Positions 22,901 to 33,358 of a DNA stretch of 64,000 bases are shown here, one piece after another; the first letter of the stretch is position 1; each line of letters opens with the position of its first letter. The notes under the pieces are model-generated. The model was not told the origin of the DNA, made no database searches, and saw only the letters and a program-made list of their open reading frames with translations. Origin of the DNA: Lunularia cruciata (Eukaryota; Streptophyta; Marchantiopsida; Lunulariales; Lunulariaceae); contig OX419755.1 in the NCBI GenBank assembly GCA_948567375.1, positions 23,689,001-23,753,000 on the forward strand. The letters run 5' to 3'. Made by a program: the position numbers and the translations under genes.

Positions 22901-23079
22901 TGATATCATTCTAGGTCTTCCTTGGCTTGAATGTTATAAAACAAAAAATTTGATTAGGTCCAACAACAAATTCAAATACAACATCAAGGTAAAAATTATT
23001 GATTAGGTTGTCTCACACCTTTAAGAAAGACGCCTTAGAGTAGTTAGTCCCAAGATGGGAAATTTTTACGTATAGAGGT

Positions 23080-23505
23080 TATAATATTATGGAGTTAATA
23101 GAAGCTAAATTTAGTTAACAAAACATAAAATTAAAATGTAGTTAGACAACTTGAGATTGTTTTAGAAGTATCCATGAAGCTTCTTGCAAAGAGTTTCTAT
23201 GAACCTTCCAAGGGTTGAGTAATTGTATGCCAAGTTGATGGCTAGTTTAGCTTGTATGCCAAGTAAATAGATAGGTTAGCTTGCATGCCAAGTAAATGGC
23301 TAGCTTAGCTTGTAATCCAAGTAAGGAAATTTCTAGAAAGAACTTTCCTTGGAATCTTCTTAGGATCCTTGTACCCAAATTGCATATAAATACCAAAGTC
23401 CAAGCTCAACATTGATAGGCATTGATAGTTTCACTCACTTGAGAGTTCCAATGTAATTGTACACTTTGGTCTTCTATTCTCCTATTTCTTTCCTTGGCTT
23501 TTATA
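23080..23505 (+). repeat. E4b LTR
   Basis: About 426 bp; starts TTATAATATTATGGAG (family TGTAATAATATGGAG) and ends GGCTTTTATA. Ends have decayed. Confidence 0.75.
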
Positions 23506-23506
23506 T

Positions 23507-23518
23507 TGATATTAGAGT
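23507..23518 (+). other. E4b primer binding site, decayed
   Basis: TGATATTAGAGT just after the LTR is a mutated TGGTATCAGAGC. Confidence 0.55.
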
Positions 23519-24960
23519 ATGAATGGGATGGATGAAATCTATGGACAACCAAGTTCTTTTCTTCCAAAACATTAGGATTTCCATGTCCATGTACTAGCAA
23601 AGCATCATTTTAAGCTTTGGGTAGAAATTTTAAAACATGATCACCTTGTTTGATAAATTATAGATCCTTTTAATTATAACTTACACCAAATAGTGGAAGT
23701 GTTGTATCTATAAATTAACTTAGATAATTGCAAGTATGTAGCTTTGTAGAGTAATAGTCATTGTGGCAATGCACGAAGTTATCATTGCTATATAATAACA
23801 AGTTGAGTATCTTATTTGATTGTTGGAAGAGAAAGATCATAATAGTCAACAATAAGAGCAAGTAGAGAGAGAAGATTGAGTATGATTTTTGAAGCCAAAG
23901 GTATCTAAAGGCAAGACTTTATTGGGTGCAATAGGGAATTTTGTTACAAATTTTCTAAATGAATAGAGATGGATTCTCTTTTCTTTGAGCCAATTAGATG
24001 GAGTGGAAAATTTTTGGTGGCAATTCAAAGCAAAATAAGCTCAACAAAAAAGTGTTACTCCAATCTTGACATGAGAAGAATTTAGGAGTGCAATAATTAA
24101 GAGATTCTAAATGGTGAATGATGCATAAGCCACAAGAGATAGAATAGTAAAATTGAATCAAATTATTCTATGAGATTTATATCACTCAATTCCAAACATA
24201 ATAATGCAATTCTAGAGATATTAGAAGGAAAAAATTGTATTGGTATATGAGAGGTTTGAAATCATGCACCAAATTGGAACAAACTATGGATAAGCCCAAA
24301 CATTTAGAAGAAGCCATGCAGTCAATTGAGCACTTTGATTCCTTTGTTGCCACAACTTGGTCGAGAACTAGACCTAAACCTTCATAGAAATTGAAAACAC
24401 ACCAAGCATGAGTGGATGAACTGGGACTAATGAGATTGATGCCATCTAACAAAGATCACTTGGCATGGTAGATAGAGAAAGATTGCAATAAAATGATGGT
24501 TGCTTTTATTGTTGCCAAATTGGACATAATATTACCAAATGTCCAACTAGGAATGTACAATCTCAACCCATTGCAAAAATTGAGTTTTCAGAGCATGATG
24601 ATTAGGGAAAAAAGTCCCAATATGAGATTTTGAGCAAATTATTAGGAACCTAGTTAGTTCCAATTATATTAAGAGCTAAACCTATACAAGTTTGACCTAC
24701 TTTGCAAGGTATAATACCTCCTTGTGGTTATATAATCTTGGTGGATTTTGGAAGTTCTAAGACTTTCATATCCATGCAATTAGGGAATGAACTAGGTATT
24801 AATATACAACAAACATTATACAATAGATTGATGATCATAAATGGTAAAAAGGGTTCTACATTCCAAATCTCACAACCTATTGAATTCAAGGTTAGGAAAG
24901 AGTATTTGCATGAGATTTCTAGTATAATATCATTCTAGGTCTTCCTTGGATTTAACATCA
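23519..24960 (+). pseudogene. E4b gag and protease remnants
   Basis: Gag pieces run to about 24600 with stops. At 24702-24938 an open frame reads YIILVDFGSSKTFISMQLGNELGI, a retropepsin whose active site reads DFGS in place of DSGS, then FKVRKEYLHE and a LGLPW-like end after a frame change. Confidence 0.65.
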
Positions 24961-25079
24961 TAGGATTCAAATTAATTGGGCCCAATAACAAATTCAAGTA
25001 CAAAAAAAGGTAAGAATTGCTAATTAGGTTGATAACATCATTGAGAAAGACAATTAAGAGTTATCAATCCCAAAATGAG

Positions 25080-26395
25080 AAATTAGTAAGTGCAAGCTTT
25101 GGAAGAAGATATTCCTATTTTAGGATGTAGATAAAACCTATTGTGCAAGGAGACTTTGATAAGGACAAGAAGGCTCAAAAGGCAATGGTTGATAGTAGTT
25201 TGTAGATGTGTTTCCAAATAATCTTCCAAAAGGATTATACTTTGATTGAGTTATGCGTTTCAAGATTGAGCTATTAACAAGTAGTACTCTATTGAGTACA
25301 CCAATCTATCAATTCTTAAAAAAGGAGTTAGAAGAAATTTGACCAAGTTGGTGGAGGAGTACTTCATACAAAAAAATACATCTCCTTGAGAGCACTAGTA
25401 CTATTTTTACCAAAGAAGGATAGAGGACTTTTGATTTTATATTGACTATTATAATCTTAATATACAAACTGTCAAGAATAGTATCCCTTGCCTCAAATTG
25501 ATAACTTTTTTGATCAGTTAAGTAGAGTTGTATACTTCTCAAAGTTGGTTCTTCAAAGCAACTATAATATATTACAATTGATGGAGAAGATGTATAGAAG
25601 ATTGTCTTTTGTACAAGGTATGTGCATTTTGAATTGACCTTCTAGGCTCATTAATGCTCCTATAGTCTTCATGGATCAAATTCATTGGGTGTTAGATAGG
25701 CTATTGGTTTGATATGTGGTAGTGTTCTTGGATGACATTTTGATTTACAATAAGATAGAGGTAGAACAAAAGAACTACATTAGATAAGTCTTGAGACAGC
25801 TACTAAAATAGAAATTCTATATAAGAAGTCCAAGTATGAATTTTGATAGAAGGAAGTTACCTTCTTTGGACATAAGGAACTACATTAGATAAGTCTTGAG
25901 ACATCTACAAAAATAGAAATTCTATATAAGAAGTCCAAGTATGAATTTTGATAGAAGGAAGTTACCTTCTTTCGACATAAGGTTCTAGTAGAGGAGATCA
26001 AGATAGAAGAGTAGAAAATCAAGGCCATTACTTATTGGTCTATTCCTAAGTATGCCACAAAATTTTGGTGATTCCATGGATTAGCAAGCTTCTATCAATG
26101 GTTCATTCACTATTATGCTTATATGACCACACCATTGATTGATCTCTTAGAGAAGATAACAATCCTTGAGTGGACCACCAACCAAGAAGAAGCATTCAAG
26201 AAACTTAAGGATATATTGTCTTCATGACCCATCCTCCAACCATATGATCCTCAATGATCTTGTGTGGTTGAATTTGATGCTTTGTACTTTACCATTGGAG
26301 CTATGTTGCAACAAGAATTTCTAAATAGATTACATCCTATTGTCTTTGGGTCTCATCAACTAAATAAAATATAAAATAATTATTATAATATAGTT
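25080..26395 (+). pseudogene. pol: E4b reverse transcriptase and start of RNase H
   Basis: Broken RT with FLDDILIYN (about 25727-25755) as catalytic block, a FFGHK piece, then FHGLASFYQWFIHYY (about 26070), EWTTNQEEAFKKLKDIL (about 26170) and VVEFDALYFTIGAMLQQ (about 26265), the start of RNase H. A 105-bp in-frame tandem duplication lies just after the catalytic block. The frame then runs into copy C. Confidence 0.75.
25773..25982 (+). repeat. 105-bp tandem duplication in E4b RT
   Basis: 25773-25877 is repeated at 25878-25982 with only a few differences. 105 bp is 35 codons. Confidence 0.92.
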
Positions 26396-27888
26396 CATAT
26401 GAGGGAGAGTGCTTGGCAGCAGTTTGGGTAGTAGCACATTTCCGATGTTACCTATTTGGTAACCCTTTCACTCTCATCACTGTTCATCAGCCGCTAAAGT
26501 GGTTGATGGAGTCCAACAAGCTTTCAGGGAAGCTTGCACGATGGGCTCTGATTTTACAGGAGTATGATTTCACGGTTGTTCATAGACCTGGAGTGGTGAA
26601 CCGTGATGCAGATGGGTTGAGTAGAAACCCATGTCCCAACCAACAGGATCAAACCGGAGCACGTTGGCATGGTGAGACAGATGAGGACATGGTGCCAGGT
26701 TGGCATGCATCGGCCTTTCTGTGTATATTTGCAGAGGCTTTGGTGGTATCTCTCTCAACGCATATAGGAGGAGTTACTAAGGTCACAGATCTAGAGAGTG
26801 AAGATATTGGTACAATTCAGCGAGACATTCATGATGATGTCTTAGTGATGGACTATCTTTGCATTGGTGTTGTGGGTGGCACAGTTGGGGCCAAGGAGAG
26901 AGACCGTGTTCTTCAGCAAGCCAGACGGTTCAGATTGGAGGGTAGATACCTTTTGCGTGTATGGGAGGATGGTAGAGTGCGAGTAGTACCACTTCCATCT
27001 CAGAGACCATAGTTGGTCCGTCATGCTCATGAGGAGCTAGGACATTTTGGAGTAAAGCATACATATAGCTTACTCTAGAGTCATTATTGGTGGCGCGGTA
27101 TGCAGACCGAGGTACAGCAGTTTGTTGCCAGATGTGTGGTTTGTGATCAAGTTAGAGCATCATTCAATGCTCCTACGCCACAATTACACCCATTACCTAT
27201 CATGGGATTGGGTTACCATTGGAGTTTGGACTTCACTGGACCTTTACCGCTGACTGTGAGACATCACCGGTATGTTTTGGTGATGGTGGAGCACTTCTCC
27301 AAGTGGATTGAGTTGGTGGCACTTCCTGACAAGTCTAGTGAAGGGACAGCTTACTCGTTCCTGGATCGAGTTCTTAGTCATTTTGGTGCACCAGCTGAGG
27401 TTTTGACTGATCAGGGTACAGAGTTCTTGGGGGAGTTTCAGGTCTTGTGTGACAAGGCTTTGATTGATCATCGTACTACATCCCGAGATCACCCTGAGGC
27501 AGATGGCTTAGCAGAGAGAGTGGTTCAGACGGTGAAGAGAGGATTAAGCTTGAGTAAGCTTGCAAAAGTATGGTTTGCAGAGATGCCACTTGGGAGATTG
27601 GGATCTCAGTTACCTTGGTTGGCCATGGGCTATAGGTTCAGCCGGCAAGCCTCCTTAGCATCCTTCTCTCCATACTTTCTACTCTATGGACAAGATCCAG
27701 ATTTACCTACAGCCATTCGTCAAGATGCTACTGTAGTTTTGGACTTGGATGACCCTGATGTATGGATGAGCGCATGTTCTCAGCGGGCAGAGATCTTTTG
27801 GAGAGTGATGCCGATGGCCTTTGAGAACTTGGTGATTGCTCAGCATAGAGATACTTTATGCTATGCTACCATTCAAGGAGGAGGTTAA
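26396..27888 (+). pseudogene. pol: Copy C RNase H end and integrase
   Basis: RNase H from about AVWVVAHFRCYLFG to RWALILQEYDF; the catalytic Asp seen in copy B as LITDHQPL is Val here. Integrase: zinc region (HAHEELGHFG, C-x2-C at CVVCDQ), core with SLDFTGPL (about 27220), LTDQGTEF (about 27404) and the Glu of DGLAERVVQTV (about 27505). Stops at 27009 and 27076 are TAG where copy B has CAG. Relative to copy B there is a 16-bp insertion at 27546-27561 and a later 1-bp loss, together in frame. Confidence 0.88.
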
Positions 27889-28015
27889 AGACCCTCAATC
27901 CGTTGATTTCATCCAGGCGACTATGTATATCTACAACAGATAGCACCGGCGACACTTGATGTTTCTACATGCCGCACTATCTTGAGAGTGCGTGAGGTTT
28001 GCCATCTGAGTCCTT

Positions 28016-28330
28016 GTGTTAGAAGGACGTGATGGTGTTGTTTGGAAGGATCATGTGTGCAATTGTGCGCCATGCCACCTTCCAAACATTGATGGTACTA
28101 TGGACCTAAGCTTGGCACTTGTACGTGCAGGCTTGAGGTGTATGTTATGTGGCTCTTTTGGTGGAGCTGCTACTATGTTAGTGTGTGATAGTTGTTCGAG
28201 AGGATGGCATATGGCATGTATGACTCCTTCCCTCACGGTGGTTCCTCAGGGACAGTGGTTATGTCCTAGATGTACTCGACCTATAGCTAGTTCATTCTTT
28301 ATGTGGTATAGATTGCAGACAAGCAATTAA
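28016..28330 (+). pseudogene. Copy C C-terminal PHD finger
   Basis: 28139-28273 encodes a complete C4HC3 zinc finger: CMLC, CDSC, the His-x2-Cys of GWHMAC, and the final C-x2-C of WLCPRC, with the ...TP.L..VP.G.W spacing of PHD fingers. PHD fingers bind histone H3 tails. It follows the integrase C-terminal part (YVYLQQ and GRDGVVWKDHV), separated from it by a small frame change near 28005. Compared with copy B's finger the key residues are identical. Confidence 0.85.
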
Positions 28331-28440
28331 CGATGGGGCTCCATAGCACCCGGCCTCCTGATCTTTGCCTATTAGAGGGTATACCATATACTTAGAGTAG
28401 ATGGCTATCTGGAGTTAGAGGGACCTAACCGCCAGCTAGG

Positions 28441-28990
28441 GGGGCGATTGTGGCACTTTAGAGTCTATGTAAGACTTATGTGTGAGTTGTGTTTCTATAG
28501 TGTATGATGTTGACAGCGATGTATATATGCATGACAGTTGTCACGCCATTTGTAGTGCCGCATCTAGATGCTCAAATACTGGAGGTCTAATGATAGTAGT
28601 TAGAGTTATTTCAGCAGTTTCTCAGAGACTACTTTCTGATGGTTAGATTTTGTGTTTGGGGTACTGACTTCACAGTGGGGCCCACCGTCACTTTGCACCG
28701 TTTGCACCATCGAGTGTGCCGTCAGCGGGACCATTAGGGTTTCAGAGCTAGCTTGAGTCCAAGGGGGTATAGTTTCAAAGTGAGCTCTCTGGAGCTCACT
28801 TCTCTGATGTTGAGCCTTTGAGTTCCCGGCTATGGTGGACAGAGGCCGGCGAGCGTCACCTGGATTCTCTATGAGTGTGGCTTGACTGTAATCAGTGCCC
28901 AGTTGTTGGCAGTTTATAGAGTGACAGATCAAGTATTGATCTGAGTTGAGTTGAGTTGAGTTGAGTTGAGAGTGGTAAGCAATCTGATTA
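28441..28990 (+). repeat. Copy C LTR
   Basis: The part 28539-28990 (TGTCACGCC to AATCTGATTA) matches the 451-bp 5' LTRs of copies A and B. A purine run (AGGGGGG, about 28438-28444) and TGTGGCAC (28449) lie before it, so the full LTR may start at 28449. A TATATA lies at 28522-28527. The final CA is missing where the next repeat begins. It ends with a (TTGAG)n run. Confidence 0.75.
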
Positions 28991-29094
28991 TTGTGGCACT
29001 TTAGAGTCTATGTATGACTTATGTGTGAGTTGTGTTTCTATAGTGTATGATGTTGACAGCGATGTATGTTGTGTAGCAATGTATATATGCACAA
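28991..29094 (+). repeat. Second copy of the LTR front end
   Basis: TTGTGGCACTTTAGAGTC onwards repeats the sequence at 28448-28530 (and 63566-63670 in copy B), including TATATA at 29082-29087. It breaks off at the point where copies A and B begin, and continues as E6 integrase. Confidence 0.85.
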
Positions 29095-29099
29095 CAACA

Positions 29100-29765
29100 T
29101 CCACCCAGGTCACTCCGTTCTTCCTCATGTATGGTGAGCATCCCTTCACACCTTCTAGCTTGATGAAGATCTGTCCAGTGGCTACCAAGGTCGATGTAGT
29201 CAACACATTTGTTTCTAAAATCCAACAAGGTGTGGAGAGCGCCAAGCACAGATTACAGATTGCACAAAATCAACAGAAGCAGTATGCTGATGCACAACAT
29301 AGACACATGGAGTTTAATGTTGGGGATCAAGTGTGGCTATCGACAACCAACCTCACATTAGTTGGACCTCGTAAGCTCATACCTCGTTTTATTGGGCCTT
29401 TCTTGATTCTTCGTTGCATCGGCACTATGGCCTATCACCTTAAGCTACCATCACACATGAAGATCCATCCAGTGTTCTATGTCTCCCTAATATGCAGATA
29501 TGCCCCCCGATCAGGCCAAGGTCATTCCACACAAGACATTCGACCTTGTCCGACACTCATTGATGGCACAGAGGAATATGAGGTGGAGTGGATTCTCCAA
29601 AAACACATGCGTGGTACTCGCCATCCGCGGGTGGACTATCTAGTACAATGGAAAGGTTACCCCCTTTATGAAGCAACCTGGGAGCCTGGTGCCAATTCAG
29701 CACATGCACCGGTGTTGGTGCAAGCATTTGAGCAAAAATTGCACAACGAGGACGTTGCATCTTAA
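29100..29765 (+). pseudogene. pol: E6 integrase C-terminus with chromodomain
   Basis: Open from about 29100 to the stop at 29763. It has TPFFLMYGEHPFTPSSLM, the C-terminal integrase domain FNVGDQVWLSTTNL and PRFIGPF, MAYHLKLPSHMKIHPVF, and a full chromodomain at about 29575-29740: EYEVEWILQK, PRVDYLVQWKGY, YEATWEP. The chromodomain's aromatic positions are kept. It is an undamaged reading of the module seen decayed at 16572-16905. The N-terminal two thirds of integrase and all of RT are missing, so it is a fragment. Confidence 0.88.
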
Positions 29766-29778
29766 AAGGAGAGAGGTC
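29763..29778 (+). other. E6 polypurine tract
   Basis: TAAAAGGAGAGAGGTC lies directly before the LTR start TGTAATACC. Confidence 0.7.
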
Positions 29779-30518
29779 TGTAATACCAAGAGCTAGCCAT
29801 ATGATCTAGATGTGAAATTCAGTTTGGTAACATCTAGAATGATGTTATACATGATGGTCAAAATAGATAAGACAGAAGTATCACCAAAAGAGTACTTCTA
29901 CTAATAGGGTAGAAACCGAAATAGACTTGAGAACCTTAGAACCAATAGCTAGACATATGATTTAAAGGTGAGAATTGGTTTGGTAACATCTGGAAGGATG
30001 TTACACATGATGGACTAAACAGATCAGAAAGAGGTATCACCAAAAGTGGACTTCTACTAATAATAGAGTAGGAACCAAAATATGCTTGAAATCTTTGAAG
30101 GCAATTTTGGAGGCCTAAACGGATGAATTAGGCCTAAAAAACGTGTAAATTCCCCCCTAATAGAGGAAAGGCTAGCTTTCCCTCCCCCTGCTTTGTCTCA
30201 TTGAGAGCTTTCCAACAGTACCTTACTCATATGATTTTGAGATTCCTACAGGAAGATTCCCTAAAAGATTCCCTCCGGTCAAAGCTTGTTTGACCAACCA
30301 AATAGGACCTAGACCAGACATGTCACCCATCCAAGTAAGTAATCCAAGGGTGGAGCTTGCTGACAGGTCACCTATCTATGTCCCTAATCCTATTGTGGAG
30401 CTTCCTTGGAGGAGATCCTCTTTGTCTATATAATAAAGAGAAGGTGCTCCTTTGGGGCATCGAATGTTTGAGTGTGCAATCTGTGTTTTCTCTCTTCTCT
30501 TGTCCTCGGAGTATTACA
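29779..30518 (+). repeat. E6 3' LTR (long subfamily)
   Basis: 740 bp, TGTAATACCAAGAGC to GGAGTATTACA. The first about 160 bp (29786-29943) are repeated at about 29944-30105, which explains the extra length over E2's 578-bp LTRs. TATA-like CTATATAATAAAG near 30426. Confidence 0.85.
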
Positions 30519-31250
30519 CCTTGGCAATGGCACTAAATCCTCTAACATAGCGGCGATAGAAGTTTGCCAACCCAAGGAATGCTTGCATTCTGCTCACATC
30601 CGTAGGTCGAGGAATACGTGCAATAGCCTCCACCTTGGTCTGTTGAACACCAAGTCCTCCGGGGTAGATAGTGTGACCCAAATACTCAACCTGCTCATGG
30701 AAGAACCTACACTTCCTAGGATGTAACTTGAGTCCATGAGATCTCAACCTCTCAAACACCTCCAACAACTGTCTCTCATGCTCCTCCACAATAGTGCTAT
30801 AAACCAAAATGTCATCAATATAGCACCAAGCAAAATCCAATCCAACTAGGATCTTATTCATGACCCTATGGAACTAAGCAGGAGCGTTCTTTAACCCAAA
30901 TGGTAAGAACCTACATTGATATAACACATCCTTGCCGTGAGGATCAATAGCCCAGAATGTTATCTTGGACTTATCCTCCTCTCTCATTGGCAACTGATGA
31001 TATCCCGCTCGAAGATCCAAAGTACTGAAGACCTTTGCATGCCCAATTGCATCAAAAATCTCCTCCGGTGTAGGCATGGCATACCGATCAGCCCTGGTCT
31101 ATTGGTTGATAGGACGGTAATCTCCACACATCCGCCTATCCGTGCACTGTCACTCATCCATACTCTCCATGTGAAATCTCTACCAAACCAACCTCAAAAA
31201 GATCGCTACTTTGGCTTTGTAGCTTCGGCTGCTACACTAGGCCCTTGGGA
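30519..31250 (-). pseudogene. pol: Copy A reverse transcriptase, partial
   Basis: Pieces from CGDYRPI-like sequence near 31120, MPTPEEIFDAIGHAKVF and STLDLRAGYHQLP, PFGLKNAPA, then YIDDILVYS (about 30786-30812), YLGHTIYPGGLGV and FLGLANFYRRYVRGFSAIAK at the left edge. A stop lies between NAPA and the next piece. The sequence ends inside the RT-RNase H connection. Confidence 0.85.
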
Positions 31251-31499
31251 GCAATAGTGTCATGCCGCTGCCCACTAGAGGTCCCAACCTCTGTGTGAAA
31301 AACTCCCTCCACACTGGCTGCAAGCTCCACACATCCTCTAGCTACATCCCATGTGGACCAAGGGTGTAATCCAAGTAGCCCACGCTCACCTAGATGGACT
31401 CCAAGTAGACCACTCTCCCTAGTAGCTATTGGATGTGTCCCAAGAATACCATGTCCACTTGGTCCATCGCCCCCAGCATGTGCCTAAATCATCTTGATA

Positions 31500-32560
31500 G
31501 GCACAGGGCTCACAAGTGTCCAAGTGGTGATGCCTATCAAGTGCATCCTACGCTGCTCTACCAAGCCAAGGCTCACAATCCAGGTCAAACAATTTAGGTC
31601 CATAGCTTGACCTAACACCTAATGCTTGGATGCCTCTGACACTGTTGGAACAGCGGTAATACCGGTGCAAAAACCCATTGCCCGCTCTCTCTCATCAGCA
31701 TTGGGCTCCACCAACTACTGTAATTGTGGGTCCCAAACAAGTCCAGGTCGTCCCTCTCAAAAAGCATGAGAGCTTGGGAAACTCATGAGTGTGGGAAATG
31801 CGGCTCTAGGCTGTCCAACTAGGTTCACCACTGTCATAGGTGACCTATCAGCCACTACCATTGTCTGAGACTGATGCCCAACATCCAAGATATCATCAAC
31901 AAGGATGTGGTCAAGTCGCTGAATCCCATCATAAGCATGATGTAAAACCTCTTTGGATGAGAGGTTCATCCACCAAAGACAAAGACAATGAGCCCGTGAT
32001 CCCACTCTAGCTGCATCTAGCAATACAGCAGGTCTCATCCAAGAATGGACCTGATGTGTAGTTGCCACCACTCTGGTACGAGAATCACCCATCAAAGGAA
32101 TGTTCTCCAAAAGGTAAGCTGGAGAGACGGACTGATGAACTTGGATATGTCATAATATTCGTAACATCTCCCAAAACACACCAGAACAAGGATCTTGAAG
32201 ACCCAAACCGTGGCCTGCACGTGTATGTCCTTGACATGGCCATCCAGAAATCACCAAGTGAATAGGCTTATGTCTCTCTAGGTCATGCGCCTCCAATAAG
32301 GAAATGTCTGTTGGTAGGGCTTTCTAGTAACCTCTGACTGCTTATATCGGTAATAACTCCGGATACTAATAGGCCAAGTGTGCCACATGATGTAGAGAGA
32401 CTCACCTAGCAGTCTCATCTCTCTACACATACAAGTACCTCTATACTTGGATACCCGCTTGTAACACCGCAGCTAGTCCGGTGCTGATCCCACCAAACAA
32501 CTCCAATAGACATATCTCCTCTACTGGATACTGACAAGCAATGAGTGTGGTATCCAAAGG
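31500..32560 (-). pseudogene. Copy A DNMT3-type cytosine methyltransferase
   Basis: Motif I LLELFGGISTGLAAVL at 32462-32509; the Pro-Cys catalytic pair (TGGCCATGT on the minus strand) at about 32234-32240; motif VI as LLENIPLMGDSR near 32095; AARVGSRAHCLCLWW near 31985 with the second Arg of motif VIII changed to Cys; the motif X region near 31600-31640. The frame shifts soon after motif I and again before motif VI. Same domain as copy B 58990-59940, more decayed. Confidence 0.85.
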
Positions 32561-33358
32561 TGTCAAAGTGATCACCTTTGGAGGCTCATCCTCACACTCA
32601 TCTCTTGATGGTACAAAGGCTCCACTCCAAGCCTGTTGCACCAACTGATCTGCATGTTGCTACAACGCCTCCTCTGAACTCCACAATTGAACATCCAAGG
32701 TGGATGGAACAATCCCACTCGTACTCCAAAGCCGAATGATCTCCTCTGGTACTGAAGTATCCTCTACATGGGCATTCCCCTCCAACAAGTCACCAGGCCA
32801 AGTAACTATACCACTAAAAGCTAAAACTGATGTTGCCATGGTCCCGGACTGTAGTGAGCCAAGATTGCCACTATTGAAGCGTACTGGTAGGTAACATACC
32901 CGTCTCTCACCAGACTGCCAACCAGGTCTATAAGAGGTTGTCTCCTCCTAATAATCAATGCTAAAACCCATGGGGTATAACACTACTCTTCCAACTAGCA
33001 CATCATATGGCTCAACTATTATTGCAATAGCCTGAGCTCTCACCACCAAGCTATCAGTCAAATGACCAGGTTGAACTTGGACAACAAGCTCCCCACGTGT
33101 GATGTACTGTGTCAAACCACCACCTAGAGATGTTTGGATCTGAAATGGACACCTCTCCACATTGGTCTTCCGTAACTCTAGACCGACAACTATAGCTTTC
33201 CCCAACATAAGGGGTTGCGCACCAAAGTCTAACAAGACTCTTTGTGGTGTATAAACCTTTCCTGAAGGTCCCACCAAACGGAAAATCCCCCTCTGGCTAT
33301 CCAATAGGACAACACTAGGTGTAAACCGCACTCTCTCAAAGGCCGGTCTAGATGGCAA
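32561..33358 (-). pseudogene. pol: Copy A protease and linker to methyltransferase
   Basis: 33358-32948 is open and reads VYTPQRVLLDFGAQPLMLGKA: a retropepsin in which the catalytic DSG of copy B is DFG. It continues to YDVLVGRVVLYPMGFSIDY, then a stop. The following 130 codons (SYRPGWQSGE onwards) join it to the methyltransferase. Confidence 0.8.

Larger units (their letters stand above)
21037..23079 (+). mobile_element. E4a: truncated gypsy element (LTR, gag, protease)
   Basis: An LTR at 21037-21440 followed by a decayed tRNA-Met site, a gag region and a protease. The sequence stops shortly after the protease, where the LTR of a second family member (E4b) begins at 23080. No RT or integrase belongs to this copy. 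Confidence 0.7.
23080..26395 (+). mobile_element. E4b: gypsy element joined to copy C inside RNase H
   Basis: LTR, decayed tRNA-Met site, gag, protease and RT in order, then at about 26385 the sequence switches to the RNase H of the methyltransferase-bearing element at the equivalent protein position. E4b's own integrase and 3' LTR are absent. Confidence 0.75.
26396..29094 (+). mobile_element. Copy C: 3' part of the methyltransferase-bearing gypsy element
   Basis: RNase H, integrase, PHD finger and LTR of the same family as copy B (61530-64000), with very high identity. The gag, protease, methyltransferase and RT parts are missing because the left end joins E4b. After the LTR come about 104 bp repeating the sequence that precedes it, then E6. 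Confidence 0.85.
29095..30518 (+). mobile_element. E6: 3' end of a chromodomain gypsy element
   Basis: Integrase C-terminal part, chromodomain, polypurine tract and 3' LTR in order. It begins in mid-integrase against copy C sequence and ends at the LTR end against copy A. No target duplication can be defined. Confidence 0.85.

Noticed and set aside
26570-30000. Minus-strand open readings opposite copy C and E6 (for example 27244-27492 and 28988-29245)
   Set aside because: They mirror the plus-strand integrase and PHD regions, show no domain of their own, and similar shadows lie opposite copy B.
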